From assembly GCF_008831285.2 (NCBI RefSeq), contig NC_045143.1, forward strand, positions 5,961,503 through 6,025,502: a stretch of 64,000 nt of DNA, in the 5' to 3' direction. Origin of the DNA: Nymphaea colorata (taxonomy: Eukaryota > Streptophyta > Magnoliopsida > Nymphaeales > Nymphaeaceae). The translations under genes and the position numbers were made by a program. Under the pieces are notes generated by a model. It searched no databases and was not told the DNA's origin. It saw only the letters and a program-made list of their open reading frames with translations. Below are positions 43,818-56,819 of the stretch, one piece after another (within the stretch, counting starts at the first letter, position 1; each line of letters begins with the position of its first letter).

Positions 43818-44108
43818 CTAATCCGAACTTGAATCAGAATCTCGATCATCGTCGTCATCGTCGTCTGAGCTAATGTAGAAGTCCGGATGGGGGTAGCAGA
43901 AAAACGACCACAAGCACGCAGCCACCCTGCTCAACTGATGCAGCGGCAGGCAGCAGATGATCGTCAGGAGCTCTTCCGTGGAGAGGTTCTGAGGGTTCCA
44001 CGCCATGAACCGGAAGAAATCTGTCGACCACCTCGCGACATTCACGACGAGGAGCGAATTGAAAACCATCCCGTCGGTACTATTACCTATCGCGAACAGA
44101 TCATCCAA
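43818..44108 (-). CDS. Conserved-looking 96-aa plant protein with acidic tail, function unknown
   Basis: Single exon from ATG at 44108 to the stop at 43818-43820. The body is well ordered: STDGMVFNSLLVVNVARW, then DFFRFMAWNPQNLSTEELL, then TIICCLPLHQLSRVAACLW. The sequence ends with a Ser/Asp-rich tail (SSDDDDDDDRDSDSSSD). Two moderately hydrophobic helices are possible (about 15-35 and 48-70), but neither is a convincing membrane segment. There is no signal peptide. I have the impression of similar small proteins in other angiosperms but cannot name a family, so no function is proposed. The region is more GC-rich than its flanks, and 44109-44640 may hold its leader and promoter. Confidence 0.65.
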   Translation of the reverse strand: MDDLFAIGNSTDGMVFNSLLVVNVARWSTDFFRFMAWNPQNLSTEELLTIICCLPLHQLSRVAACLWSFFCYPHPDFYISSDDDDDDDRDSDSSSD

Positions 44109-47100
44109 TAAACGAGTGACTCGTCTCCAAAAACATCAAACTCTTCAATTCCTAAACGGATTTCGAGTCAACGGCGAAGGTGCACAAGAAAAGAAAGAAG
44201 AACCTTATGATTTCTATTGGGAGGCAGATCTTGGGGTTTTATGGCGGATTTCCATCACCATCTTCTCCATACCAAACTAGGGCAATTCCAGCACTTAGAT
44301 TGCGCCAAAAAGTGGACCATTTCGACCGATTTTTCCACCGATTGCCGGTGAATAGAAGTAAGATGGAAAGGTAACCATCTGCTCGGGTTCCGAATGGAGA
44401 AAGTTCAAGATAAGGTGAAAGCAAGAAATCATGAACCCAAGAATTCAAGATCAATAGAGAACGAAGGAGGTAGGAAGAACACACGAAGAAAGAAATCCGA
44501 CTCAAATCAGGCGATCCATAGTGGCTAATGACGATATTGACCTCAGACAATTTTGGAAATCTGGATCCTTCGGCAGAGGCGGACGCGGCGAAAGCCTACG
44601 GATGAAGCTTCAGATCAGGACCGAATCGTACCTCGGATCCGAACCATAGAACTTCATTTTTCCACTTGCAGAGTTTGCTGATTGGATATGGATTCATTAA
44701 ATTGATTTTCTAGAATCATATTATTATTTGGATTATAATATATATTATTGGGTTTATAACGTTTCATTATACAGATTTGCATGTAAAAATTTTTTGTTTG
44801 TGCCTTTTGAGAACCAACGTTGATGGAAGAGTTTTGGAGTCTTTGACATGTGTGCATTAAGTAAATATGAGTGTTGAAAAAATTTTAAGACGATTAAGAA
44901 TAGTAAATAAAAAAAAAAACTAGGGATGAAAATGGTTGAGATTCAAGTCCGATCCAGCCTTTATAGTATTCAAATTAATCAAATTCCTTGAGTTTTCAGA
45001 ACCAAATTCACATCATAAGCCCCAACATCTATATACAACTGAGAAGGATTATTCTTGGATCCAAGGTGCATAACTGATATTCCCTTTTCACCAGATTTAG
45101 GTAAACCTATTCAAAATCACATTGGTAATAAGTTATTTCTCATTTATTTGCATGCTTAACAAAAATTACTTCTCAAAATTTCAAACTACTTCACATATAA
45201 CAGCTTGAAACCTGCAAAATTATTTCATGTACAAGCCATACCATAAGGGCTTGTTCGAGAAGAGCAACAAGCTGATATCGTCTTATGAATCTGTTCCAAA
45301 CACTGGGTAGATTCATAAAATACTATGTTATAATGTTCAATGAATTAGTCTCAATCTTTTGGGCATAGGACAGTAACAACTTATTATTGCTGCCAAACAA
45401 GCCCTAAAGATGGTAATCAGTCATAACATTCATATTTGCTAGCGCATACACCGCAGGATTCTATAATTGGGTAGCAATTGTACTTGTAAAATTTTCTTCT
45501 ATCATTATCAACACTATCCTCCAGTTCATATTTTCGGTTCTCTTGAATGGTTGCAGAAATCAACATTAACGAGCTCATCATACCATATCTTGGCTGTTTT
45601 AGAAAATCTCATTTTTTTAAAAAAGAAAAAGAAAAGAAAAGAGAGAAACATACGAACATGAATAATCAGATCTAGATTCAGTATGCAGGTGCAGAACTGA
45701 ATTTGTGCCTAAAATCAAACAAGGATGCAACCTGATTACATGTAACAGTTAGCTCTTATGTCTATTGAATCTACATTTGGTTTTAAACATTCAAGTACAG
45801 GAAGAACTTAGACAACAGAATAACGGAGTTGAAATAGAATTTGGTGTTCAGGTCATTAACCGGAGACTCTTCGCATTCTCTTTCTACCGCTTAAGTAATA
45901 AAATGCATCTTGAATTTTGAAACTCAACCATGTTCGCCTGAAAAGCTGAAACACAACGTTCTTCAGACTCATGCATTCTCAGTTCAACCCCTTGTGAAGA
46001 ATGCCAACATAAAGATCCAGACCAAATATTAACTGAACTTTATCTGTTTACAGACGTTGTCCTTTATTAAACAAACAAGGTGGTCAAAGCCCCATCAAAG
46101 TTTTCTTATTAATATGGGAGCATATCTGGTATTGTAGAAAGCGGTGTCCCATAGAGCGTCGCGTACCATGGAACATTCCGAATTTCCGAGCGTCGGACCA
46201 AGGAACAGGGGAGCCCTCGATGCAAACAAAGGGCACCGGCCTTGCTATCCTGGCCTACTCGTACCGTTCTGCATGTACCAGGAACGAGAATGAACATGTT
46301 CTTGGGTCACAAGCCTTGCTCTTGTAGTTTCTCATATGCCTTTTAACATTATATGCTTAGTCAAATAAGATATCGCAGTGAAACTTGACAGTTAAAATCA
46401 GAAGAGAGCTACGGGCATCCTTTTGCAGTCACCAGAAGCTCCATGTGCCAGTTCCCCTCCCCTATTGTCCTAGCGCTAAAGGACGTTTTTCTTTTTCTTT
46501 TTTTTTTCTTTTTTTCTTTTTGATGTGGCATTCGAAACTGTAATTGTATGAAGCCCCTTCAACTTTGTGATTGCTGGTGACAGACCCCAGTTAAAGTAAA
46601 AGAGGAAAGAATTGGGTCATGTCACCTACAGCATATATAGTTGCACTCCAGGTGAAGTGGCTTAGGTATTATTGCGAATGCCAGATAGAGAGCATACAAA
46701 GACATACAAAAATGAATTTCTGTATGTAGAAAGATTACATGCTTTACTTGGTCCAGTTGGTAATGCTATTATTTTCATACCTAAAGAAAAGCAGCATAGA
46801 CATCAGGAAGTGCCGAGCCACAATTGTTGTGGAATTCCGGCAGGAGATAAGCAAATGCCAGAATCAGGACATATAAATCAACAGCTTGCCGCAAGAATAA
46901 CTTAATTTGATGAAGACCTCATGAGCAACTATCCTGCATCACAAATTGCCAAGGTTCAACAAGACCGTGATACAAGTGAAAACAGCAAATTTGATTCAGA
47001 CATAGAGGAATTTAGGTAGATATTCTCCATCACCAAAAGAGCTCTTTCGATGAGTGGCATTCAATTAAAATGGTTTGACTGCAGATGGAACCTATCGGCC

Positions 47101-47335
47101 ATCGAGAGACCCCTATGACGGCTAAAATTCTGCATGACAGAACACTGCTTTTTCTGGGATGGTACTTCTCTGGGGAATGCATGTGAAACTAGTTCCAACA
47201 AAAAGGATCTAGAGAACTTCACGTAACTAGGGACAAGTTTGCTTCATCATACAGAGACCAAGTCAGCAATAACTGCTTGCCATTGCACCATACCAAAGTT
47301 TAACCATTGAAAAACCGGATACCTTAAAATGTGTA
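44109..47335. other. Intergenic, no gene recognised
   Basis: Contains the upstream region of the 96-aa gene (more GC-rich, to about 44640). The AT-rich remainder begins TAGGGATGAAAATGG at about 44921, like one end of the hAT-like family. A GC-richer island at 46110-46300 has an open minus frame of 62 codons (ILVPGTCRTVRVGQDS) that I cannot identify. A T-rich tract lies at 46490-46520. Confidence 0.4.
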
Positions 47336-50300
47336 TTAAGACGACATGCTGGTTGCCACCTTCAACTTCTTTGGAGGCGGGTTTCCACCAGACAGCAAGA
47401 CATACAAGTAAAAGCACAGCATTCCAGCACTGCATTTCAAAGTAAACTTTGGATGTTCCATGACAAAGAATTGGAAAATGGAAAAATAAAAAAAGTTCCT
47501 GTGAATTACCTTGTGATAATATAGAGTCCTGTTGGGAAAAGGTTCTTTGTCTGCAACACCATATTCACTTAATAACAAACACAAACTTCAACAAACCAAA
47601 AATTGAAGGTAAACTTACCAAAGCATATATCTGAAATTGCTTTACCAAAAGAGCCACCGCCAAAACTGCACCATTCAAGTATGAAGACCATGTCAATATA
47701 TGCTTCTGAATTTGAATCCCGAACCACAAATTATTTCACAGTAGTGACTTTTTTTTCAGTACAGCATACTGTCTAAAGGTTCAGGCACCAACCACAGCTG
47801 AACAAGAATGCGAGTGAGACTATTCACAAAAAACATAGATTAATTGCTTCCTTACGAGACTGATTAGTATGTCATTTTGAAACCGACATGTGCATCACTG
47901 GTGAAAAGTAAGATTATAACCCAACTGAGATAAGCTTCTCAAGAAACAAAATTGTTGATAGAGTAAATTACTAAATTATGATAACCTCCAAAAATTTGTC
48001 CCATAAACACCATCATAAGATGATCTGGTGCAAAGAACACATGCTAGGAGGAAAAAGATCATGTGTTTGTGGTGTCCAAAAACTCCAAACACATGAACAT
48101 GGGTTAATGCATGTCCCCATCTGTTGGAAAAGGTGAGGGAACAGAAAGAAAAAGAGCATGTGGTGTCCAAAGATGTTAACATGCTCCTGATTAATGCATG
48201 TCCCCATCTGCTGAAACAATGAGGGTATAACAATCATTCAAGTTTGGAATATTTAGAACCGTGTATAGAGCCATGTGAGGGAACAACAAATCTCCACTCC
48301 CATTGCTCACATGAAAAATGGTTGAACGATGTGAACACAATGGATTAACACAGTAAGTTTGGCACAAAGACACCAATCTAGAAAAGTTAAAACAGGGTGA
48401 TATGGACCTGCAGGCACACACACATACAAACACATTCACATGTCCACAGAATATTATAACAAACAGAATATTATAATAATTGTAGCTGAACCTAAAGCAG
48501 TAACACAGGAATCCCATTCCAAGTGCAAACTCTCATAAATTATCATAATTAAACACCATTTGATGAATGCAAGCTAAAACAATAACCACAAACATTGATA
48601 AACTTTAACGAAAATAGATGCAGGAGAATATACAATAAACAGTCCGCAAAAGGAAATAGATAACATCGATGGCATAAAGCTAACTGTTACCATGAAATGC
48701 CTACTGTCTAGGTCCATGTAAGCCTCATATAATGTTGATATAGAATCATATACTCGCTGTTTCTGAATAACACCAATTCCCAGCTGCTACATTTCTTTTC
48801 TAGTTTTCAGTGAAGCATGATTTTATAGGTAATGATAAAGAGCTCAGACAGTCTAATAGTTCTTTTATATTTAAATTCCAGTATACTAATGCCAGTGGCC
48901 CATTTCTTGCAAGATATAGCATCAGTACACGGATCAAGTTAAGATCCAACAGTAAGCAGTTTACATAGTGATAAGGATGCAAAAAGATCTTTATAATATT
49001 TATCGGAACATAAGATACCTGATTGGCCTAGGATAAATGGCAGACATGATTTCCCTTGCCTCCATACTTTCAAACTGTAAGAGCTCAATCCTAATAGAGC
49101 ACCACCAAAGAACAAACCATTCAGAAGAGTTGCATGATTCCCAGAAAGAAGAAACCCAACTACTCCAGCACCTAATACGACGCCCCCTGCAGCCAAAGAG
49201 ACTGGATTCAGAATTTATGCTCATAAGTCATGACAAATAAGGTCCTTCTAGGTTGGAGAACAAGATAAGAAAGAAGATTTTTTGGAAAGATCACCAAACT
49301 CATTTTGAAAAGATCAATATTCTTCTATATGTATGCATGCTTTTGTACATAAGAACCAGGAAAGAGATAGGCCAAGCAAAGCAAAGGCAACAATGCAAAA
49401 AAGCAGTACTGCAGTCTACATAGCCTTCAATGAAAAGAGTGGCAATTCGAGGAGCACATTAGCAGGAAGAATGCATCACCTAGGTTTAAAATGCTCATCA
49501 ATTTAGTTAGTCTGTTCAGATTTTCTCCCAGTAACCTTTTGCTTGATTCATAAAAATATTGTACTTTTTAATTGATCTTGGCAATTTCATTGTCATGTTC
49601 TTTTCTTCGATTGATTTTCCTCTTGGAGATTGACTTAGGCAGACTAGTCTGTCTAGGGGTTCTTACTAAGTTTTGATGAGCTTCTATCCTAGAGTGTGTG
49701 TGTCTCTGCTCAAATACTTTCATCTAAATAATTTAAAGTGGAAGAGCAGAATAAACAAAGTATTACAGCCATCAAGACAAACTCTGCATATCCACTACAT
49801 GCATATAGCTATGCAAACATTACAACACTCAATCACAGTATTATGTAAGTTTCTTTACCTTACTGAAATAAGGACAGAATATGAACACTCATCACACGAA
49901 GGGTAAACAGGAAACAGAAAGAAAATGTGAGGAAACAAAGAAGAGAGGCCCCTTGACTCTTTAATTTAATTTTGAAGTGTCAGTAAACATTTCAAAAGCA
50001 ATAGGCAAACAGAAGAGCTAGTAATTCAAGTCTTTGGTGTGGCAGCATTCTGCTGAAGCTATAACATTGTTTTTTTAGTTAGCATCTAAGCATTTGTTAA
50101 ATGAATATGAAAATTGAGCAACATACCAAACGGAATTCCGAAGCAGAAATCATGAATTTTTGCTGATCTCTTTTTCCCTTGAGAAAGATCGTCTGCTGGA
50201 AGAGTATCATTCTTTTTGTCAGACTCTTCTATAATTTTTGGCTCCTCCATATGGCTGCTTTGGTTATCTATTGAATCCTACAAAAAAAGAAAAAGTTTTT

Positions 50301-51673
50301 GTCTTGCTGATATATTCCTCCAATACATATCTTAGTTGACAACTAGACCAGAAATGCTTAAAAGTTTCATCGTAAACTATATTCAAACATAATGCTACAC
50401 ACCCTCCGAGTGGTACTCCAAACAACAGTATTGTCAACTACAAAATCGACATTATGTTAGTATCAACTTCAATTTGGTATATATGTTAGAAGGATATGAC
50501 CATGTTCTTCAATAATGACATTAACATAATATATTCATCTGAAATATTTTTCCATTATTTTCAGCATCATTTAACAGCTTATTAGCACCCAACAAGACAC
50601 CATTATGACTCTGCTATCCTCTTTTCACTTATATTTTGCATTGACATCAGTTGAATATAGAAGTCGCACTCCTCATTAGGCACCAAATACATGTATGAAG
50701 GTTTGTATGCCCAAGACACTGAGCAGATACCTAAGAAATTCTTCATGCAGACAAGTACAACACCATCAAAATAATACTGATCTAAGTACCTGGTTAACAG
50801 CATTTGTTCTTCTGTGACACTCCTTAGTAAGAAAACTGGGATGAGCAAAAGATCGCTGACTTTGCTGCCTGATGCTGATCGCTGAAAAGACAAAAGAGCG
50901 GTCCATTCTACCTGGACAAAGAGAGAGTCTCTTCTTGCTGGCCAACAACCCTAAGAAAGCAGCAATGGTCATAAACTAAGAGTCACACGAAATGGGAATA
51001 GTAATAACGGAGATGAGGATAGTTTCCCATATTGCCATAAGATCTTCCATTTCAACATCAAGGGAGAAAAAACAGTTAATCAGCACAACTCAGTAAATAA
51101 TAGCAGAAAAAAACTTTCCAGTATTACAGATAGGACAATAAGAACAAAAAAATCGCCAAATGCTCAAGTCGTACATGCAGATCACTCCTCCAATTAGATA
51201 TGAAACAGAACAAAATGTGCGATACAAGCACCAATAAGCAAAAGATGAGGAGAGGTAGCGAAACACAATGACGACACTCTTATTCGAACATCAAATAATA
51301 TAAGAAAAGAAAATGAAAGGGAACAACCAGATTGAAGTAAACAAAAATTGGGCATAACAAGAAACAAATCAGACCACTTCAAAGCCAAAAAAAAAGAACA
51401 AAAGAAAAAAAAAAAACACTACGATCCACTAGTTAGCTGCAAACAGAAGAAATCCTCGACCACCAAATATTCATGCAAGAACCCCAATTGCACATCATTG
51501 CCAAAAGCAGCCGCAATTAAGCCATAACACGATTAGAGTACCACCACGCAGGAAATTTAATCTGCTACAAAAGTACGAACTTTACCGGAATAGTTACAGT
51601 TACTAAAGCTGTAAATGGTGCTTCTTTCCCTGCTGAACTGAGCCTTGGCCGTGACACTCCCAACGGACGCCAT
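47336..51673 (-). CDS. FAX1: FATTY ACID EXPORT 1-like protein, chloroplast inner envelope
   Basis: Seven coding exons on the minus strand join in frame to 254 aa: 51673-51586, 50950-50790, 50277-50127, 49201-49019, 47665-47619, 47550-47510 and 47429-47336. The first 70-80 residues are Ser/Arg-rich and look like a plastid transit peptide. A charged linker follows, then AKIHDFCFGIPFG and the Tmemb_14 domain with its Gly-rich helices (LAAGGVVLGAGVVGFLLSG, LFFGGALLGLSSYSLKVW). The last helices are VLAVALLVKQFQIYAL and AGMLCFYLYVLLSGG, and the protein ends near NPPPKKLKVATS. The IHDFC..GIPFG and SGGNPPPKKLK landmarks match FAX1 rather than FAX2-7. FAX1 exports free fatty acids from the plastid for lipid and cuticle/pollen-wall synthesis. 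Every junction keeps frame and GT..AG borders. Length is close to the Arabidopsis protein (about 226 aa). Confidence 0.93.
48056..48232. repeat. Two-copy local repeat in FAX1 intron 4
   Basis: The phrases TGTGGTGTCCAAA, TTAATGCATGTCCCCATCTG and AAA..TGAGGG occur in the same order twice, about 85-90 bases apart. The first copy carries an extra segment. This is a diverged tandem duplication inside the intron. Confidence 0.75.
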
Positions 51674-52724
51674 TACCGCCTTCAGAAACAGACAAGAAAA
51701 TATGCAAAAACAGGGAAAGAAATACACTTAACAGAAGAACGGGAGAAAGAAAACCACCATTCACAGCTACGAAAATAAAATAAAAATAAAAATAAAAGTT
51801 ATTTCACCACAAATCAGAGGAGGAACTACAGTTGGATTGCTCTCCTTCCCTGTGCTACTAGGTGAGAACGAGGATCAGTCAACCGTCTCGGGTCGGCTCG
51901 TTTGTAAATTGTATACACGTTGCCTCTGGAGTCTTCGGCGACGGTAGGTAGGGTTGTTAACGCGTCAAATTCGGGTCGGGTTATAAGTACACCCCGAATT
52001 ACCACATTCAGGATTGATTAGACATTACTTATTCATACCAAGAGTTGATTCGAAATGGAAAACAATTCAAAATCAAATTCCAATTATTATGTCTCGGTAA
52101 AATTGGTTATTCATTGTATTTTTTAAGAACTTTTCAATATCAATTTGCCTGATCGAATTATTATCAGAGCATTGAACCTGATGACTTCTTAGGATCCAGA
52201 CCCAATCTATGGATCTGATCTGGAAGGATGTCAAAGTGTCGGATACGGATCGAACATAACCATTATTTTATCCGATCGGTTCAATCTCAAGTATAGAATG
52301 TAGAACTGCCAATGCCATGTGCGGGAATCAGATATCTAGCAAGTGAACAAAATTGGATTTGGAGCGGATATAGTTAGATATGGATCAATTTGACTGGAAC
52401 TAGGGTCAAACTTGATTATACAAAATCATATCCAAAATTTTAGATGCTACAGCAACCCAATTCACATTTAGTTACCAATTTATGATCCCAATCTGTATCT
52501 ATTCACAATCTTATTTTTCTCATTTTCAATAGCATATATGTGAAAAGCACAGTAATATGAAAATATCTTACTTTATGTAACCTCAATCACAGGCAGAACT
52601 AAAGATCCAGATTTAGATTAAGCCACCAACTTTAGTTTTCACCATTTAACTTGCAATTCCATTAACCAAAGAGATGAAACAAAAGAGAACAAATCAGTGG
52701 CAGAAACTTTTTCCGTCCGATCGA
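51674..52724. other. FAX1 upstream region and AT-rich intergenic DNA
   Basis: Bases to about 51960 are the likely promoter and leader of FAX1. From 51950 on, the DNA is rich in GGATCTGGATT-like words and starts near TAGGGTTGTTAACGCG, resembling the hAT-like repeat family. No gene seen. Confidence 0.4.
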
Positions 52725-55420
52725 CTAACTGCAGGTCGGGCTCACTCCTTCGCCGGCGAAAAAGATGTGATCTTTCCAGGTGTGATTGTAAGCTTTGTAG
52801 ACCAGATCGTGGCAACCACCGTTGTCGATTAAGGTATCGCCGGTACGGTGCCGCTTGAAGGCGCCGTCAAAGTTCATATATCTCAGATCTCCGGCGAAGC
52901 ATGACTTTCCGAAGTTCGGTTGATGGGCGGAACGCCGCTGCCCATCTGAGTTGTCGTATGAGCTCCGCTGGGGACTGTCTCTAACGGCTCCACCGTATAA
53001 GGTGCTGCTGGCATAGTAGGTCAACAACTAGAAGGGAGTAGCAGGCCAGTATCCAACCTATTCATCGTTGAATGAATCCCCACAATCCGAGTCCGAGCTG
53101 TTGGAATAAGTTTGCGTTCGGCAGCGGATCATGAAATCTTAGCGATCTTTTCTATCTAATGAATGGGGCCTGTTTGATACATTGAAAATATGAAGTTGAA
53201 AAGCAGTTTCTAGAAATATCTTTCCAAGAAAAATAGAACGGGAAAGTTGGTGCCTGTTCCACTAACGTTGAGTGTTTGAAGGAGTTGAAAAATGTTTCGA
53301 GTAAAGTTATTTCTTAATTTGATGGAATGGGAAGAAAATGAAAACATGAAAACAAACAAGACCTCAAAAAAATATGGTGAAGGTTACAATTTCAGATCCA
53401 ACAACTTCATGACAAACTAAATGCGTTAAAGCTGAAATGTTACAGTAATGGGAAATTAGGTGAAAAGGGGATAACAATTGGATGTGAAAGATGGGAAAAA
53501 AAGAAATGAGAAAACAGAGAGAAAAGAAGCACAGAGATTCTGAAGTTGGAACTAGTTATGACAGATCTATACAAGATGACAAAGAAAATCGACGTCGCAA
53601 CTGACACAGCCCATACTTTTAACATAGAAACACCATATACGCGTCTTAATGATTTTACAGGAGGAAAAAGTGGAAAATTCAGTTCCCTTACACCTTAAGC
53701 ATGCCTTCCTGTCATAATCCATATTTAATTCCAACAAAAACCATTCACGTCTGGAAGCCCTTATAGTTTCTAAGTTACACGATTCTACTAGAATCAACTA
53801 GTCATCGAAGCACTCGGATGTTGGTTCTGGTGGCAAGTTGCATGGGGGCGTAGTTTCTGAAATAAAGATCAATACAGAATTCTCACAAGAGCCAACACCA
53901 ATTTGCAGCAGCCAACTTCGGCACTGAATGCAACTGCCAACTAGCACTTTTCTGCAGAAAATAACCGTGACACATCTAGACCAAGGCTGAGCAGCTTAGC
54001 TTCCTCCTGCTGCAGGAATTGGCATAGGCTTCGCATCTTCAGCTTTCTCGTGTTCTAGCCAAAGAATCTATCATAAACCTACATTTGTCGAATGAGGGAT
54101 GAGAGGTAGATCACAAGCATCATATCATTTGTCTTCACAGAGAATGCCTTGATCAACTCATTAACATTCAAATTCGCAAGCAGGTTGAACACATCCTGGG
54201 GATTAGTCAGTCAACAAGAGAAAATTTGGTAAGGAAAAGCTTGGTGCAACCAGGCATCAGGACCTGTCTGATTCAGTGGGATGTGAGCACTGAGAATTTA
54301 ATAAGAAGCTCAAGGAATGCAGAAGCAGCATAGCTGCATAGGGCAAATGATTTGGATGGGCAGTGGGTACATTTGACGAGAAACAACAATTTACTGTTTG
54401 CTGGTTGAAACTTGAAATCATCACTCCCACATTTTTTATTTGTTGTTTGATTAAATTCTTTTACATTTCTTATTTGTAGTGATCGATTTAGGTTTCGATC
54501 GATAGCAATGGGAGTACCGTGATAAAACTTAACAAAACTGCAGATTGCAACACAAGACAATCCTGTGTACCATGTGGTTCAAACTGAAGATGACGTTAGA
54601 AGAGCTCGCCTCAAAAATCAAACCCCCAAAAATCGAAACCCAAGAAACGGAACTATGAAACATTACAAGCCCAAAACAGCAAGGAAGGAAGAAATGTAGA
54701 ACGGAAAATGGCCAGCGAACTCGAAACCATTCTCAGTAGCAAAACAAAATCAGAAAGCAAGACGACCCAGCGATTTCTTACCTGAAAAACACAAACTACA
54801 GATTGGTCGCTCGCGGTTTGGCCGTCGGGGGGAGAGAAATCTGCGAAAGCAGGGGTCGAGGGCAGAGGGGAGCCTCCCAATCTGCGTGGAAGAGCTACTG
54901 CGGAAGACAGAGCTGCCGTCCCCTTCTGCCTTCCTCTCGAAACAAGACGGAGAAGGCTAAGGGCATTTTTTCTTCTCCAGAATTTTTTTTCCACCCCCGA
55001 GGTTGAATTCAGTCCCTTGTTTGATGGGGAGGACAATTTTTTTAAAATTTTGGAACTACAGTGTATTGCTAATGCATCAACCGGGCCCGAAAGCATCCAC
55101 TTTCCACCGCCCAAATCCTGCAAAAGATTTGTTCTTCTCAATGTGGTATCTCAGCAACAACGCAAATATACTTTATCGAATTCGAATCAAAACGAAACAA
55201 CAGGTCTTCAATAAGAAATTATACGATCCAGAGTCATCACTAAGATGAATCAAGAAAGCACAGAAGAATGCCAAGAATGTTAACTCACTTTGTAGATTGC
55301 GAATATGAAATAGCTTTGCTGCCCCTTGTAGGTGGAAACAGGCAGAGTCTGACCACGGGCTACGTTGGTGCTGGTTTGAACGAAGCCTCCACACAGAAGG
55401 TTTAAACAACGGAGGGGTTC
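52725..55420 (-). pseudogene. Neprosin/DUF239-family gene, broken and interrupted
   Basis: Only two exons remain. One, 55420-55310, encodes LNLLCGGFVQTSTNVARGQT and QQSYFIFAIYK before a GTGAGT donor, with the reading frame shifted at its acceptor. The last exon, from about 53100 to 52725, encodes VGYWPATPF, a TAG stop, then LLTYYASSTLYGGAV, CFAGDLRYMNFDGAFKRH and the normal family end (FFAGEGVSPTCS). A second in-frame stop lies just before VGYWP. Exons for the signal peptide, activation peptide and first half of the peptidase domain were not found. The 2.2 kb between the two exons contains a piece of an unrelated proteasome gene (53996-54195). The position of the second expected catalytic Glu (WGGEV in the family) is Ala in YGGAV. 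Confidence 0.8.
53996..54195 (-). pseudogene. RPN8: Fragment of 26S proteasome subunit RPN8 (PSMD7), last exon
   Basis: After an acceptor (CCCCAG to 54196) the minus strand reads [20 protein letters not shown], continues [16 protein letters not shown], and then hits a stop. After a small deletion and a frame change it resumes EHEKAEDAKPMPIPAAGGS and the stop at 53996-53998. This is the C-terminal end of RPN8, a MPN-domain lid subunit of the 26S proteasome. The segment between SLIR and EHEKAED is shorter than in functional RPN8. The GC-rich block at 54797-54960, ending TTTTTCAG before a GTAAG donor, looks like a matching untranslated first exon. The MPN-domain exons are absent. The kept splice sites show it came from genomic DNA. 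Confidence 0.8.
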
Positions 55421-56085
55421 TGCGTGTGGACACAAAAAAAAAAAAGCTAAAGACTCATTGGAAGCCATGCACTGTTATGATCTCATTTTATTAACTTTTT
55501 GCTTTCATGTTCTTCTTCTGGGTATCTGCGTTTCATCTGCATCAACATGGCCCTCCATATCAACGGAAAGTGCTCACCGTTAGTGATCTGCGTCTCCAAA
55601 TCGGGAAGTTAATCTTGAGTGCCACCACTGGTTAGAAAGTATTATCCTGTTCATTTCTTGAGGGATTGAAGATACACTATTTTTCTTGTTTTCCTCTCCT
55701 TTCCTCTCTTTTCTTTGGTATCCAAACACATTGTTGTGTCTCGTCTTCTCTCCTTTAAAATTCCTTTCCTCCTTTTCTCCCCATCCAAAACTCGGTCTGA
55801 AAGTTTTAGGAGTTTGGGTAATGGAGAAAGTTAGAAGGAAAGAACTGTTCTGTTTATAATTTGAAAGTTTTTGAAAAGTTAGAGAAATATCGGCGTAACA
55901 ATTTCTCAATCATTAAAATTTAAAAGATTACCTTCCGGATCTTATACCACGAACACTTGAAGCTACTACATGCAGATCTTTTCACACTAATTAAAAATAC
56001 CCAGAGTTTCATGCTTAAATGATTGCATTATTTGCATATAATGATCAACCATCTTCAAATTAGACTGGTTGAATGCTTGCAATTA

Positions 56086-56130
<45 letters not shown>

Positions 56131-56819
56131 ATCTAGGTGATGTCGCCTCACCCACATGAAGAGAAGCAGCTGGTGTTCTCACATTGCATTAGGGTGCATA
56201 TATATAAGGTCGGAGCAAGAAATTTTCTTTAGGTGAGGCAGAATAGTATTTTCAAAAATGGTACAGGAGCCGAACAACTTTTCGAAATTTTTATATGTGC
56301 CAAGTTAAAATTGTAAAAAAAAATATAAATACAAATTTTCTTTTTTCCAAAACGTGAAGGGGAGAGGAGAGGCCATGCCCAATAGATGGCTGACTTATTT
56401 ATTGCGTTTTTAACTTATTAAAAAAAAAAAACACTCACACACACATCTTTCGTGACTATGTTTTCAACTTATCATACCAGAGAGCATAGAATTCTAAACA
56501 AAAAAGAAAGAAAGCGGTGCATCTATAACAAGACGTCAATGGATGGTCTCCTTTTCCATGTAGAACACGCACGCATATTATAACTTTCCAGGTCCCAAAT
56601 TTTCTTTTCTTCCATAATCCATCACAAAAGATTATCCTCAAGCAAAAGAAAAATAAAGCATATGGATACTAATTAACAATTTCTGAGTACATGCCAATGA
56701 AATGTTGCAGAAACGCCTCCATCGGAGCAGTATATCGGTGCTGCCATAAGCGGCTTATCGACATTGACCCAACTGATCTTTTCTCACTTTTCTTCTCATC
56801 AATGGTATAAGAAAGATCC
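55421..56819. other. Intergenic between neprosin copies
   Basis: No coding sequence recognised. A TA run lies at 56092-56126. A GGTCGGAGCAAGAAATTTTC motif at about 56210, followed by GGTGAGGCAG, resembles the start of the small MULE-like elements. The last ~170 bases are the 3' flank of the intact neprosin gene. Confidence 0.45.

Noticed and set aside
54653-55141. 162-codon minus-strand frame as a new gene
   Set aside because: It crosses a splice donor and an untranslated-looking exon, continues into neprosin-region intergenic DNA, and has no domain. It is a chance frame over the RPN8-like leader exon.
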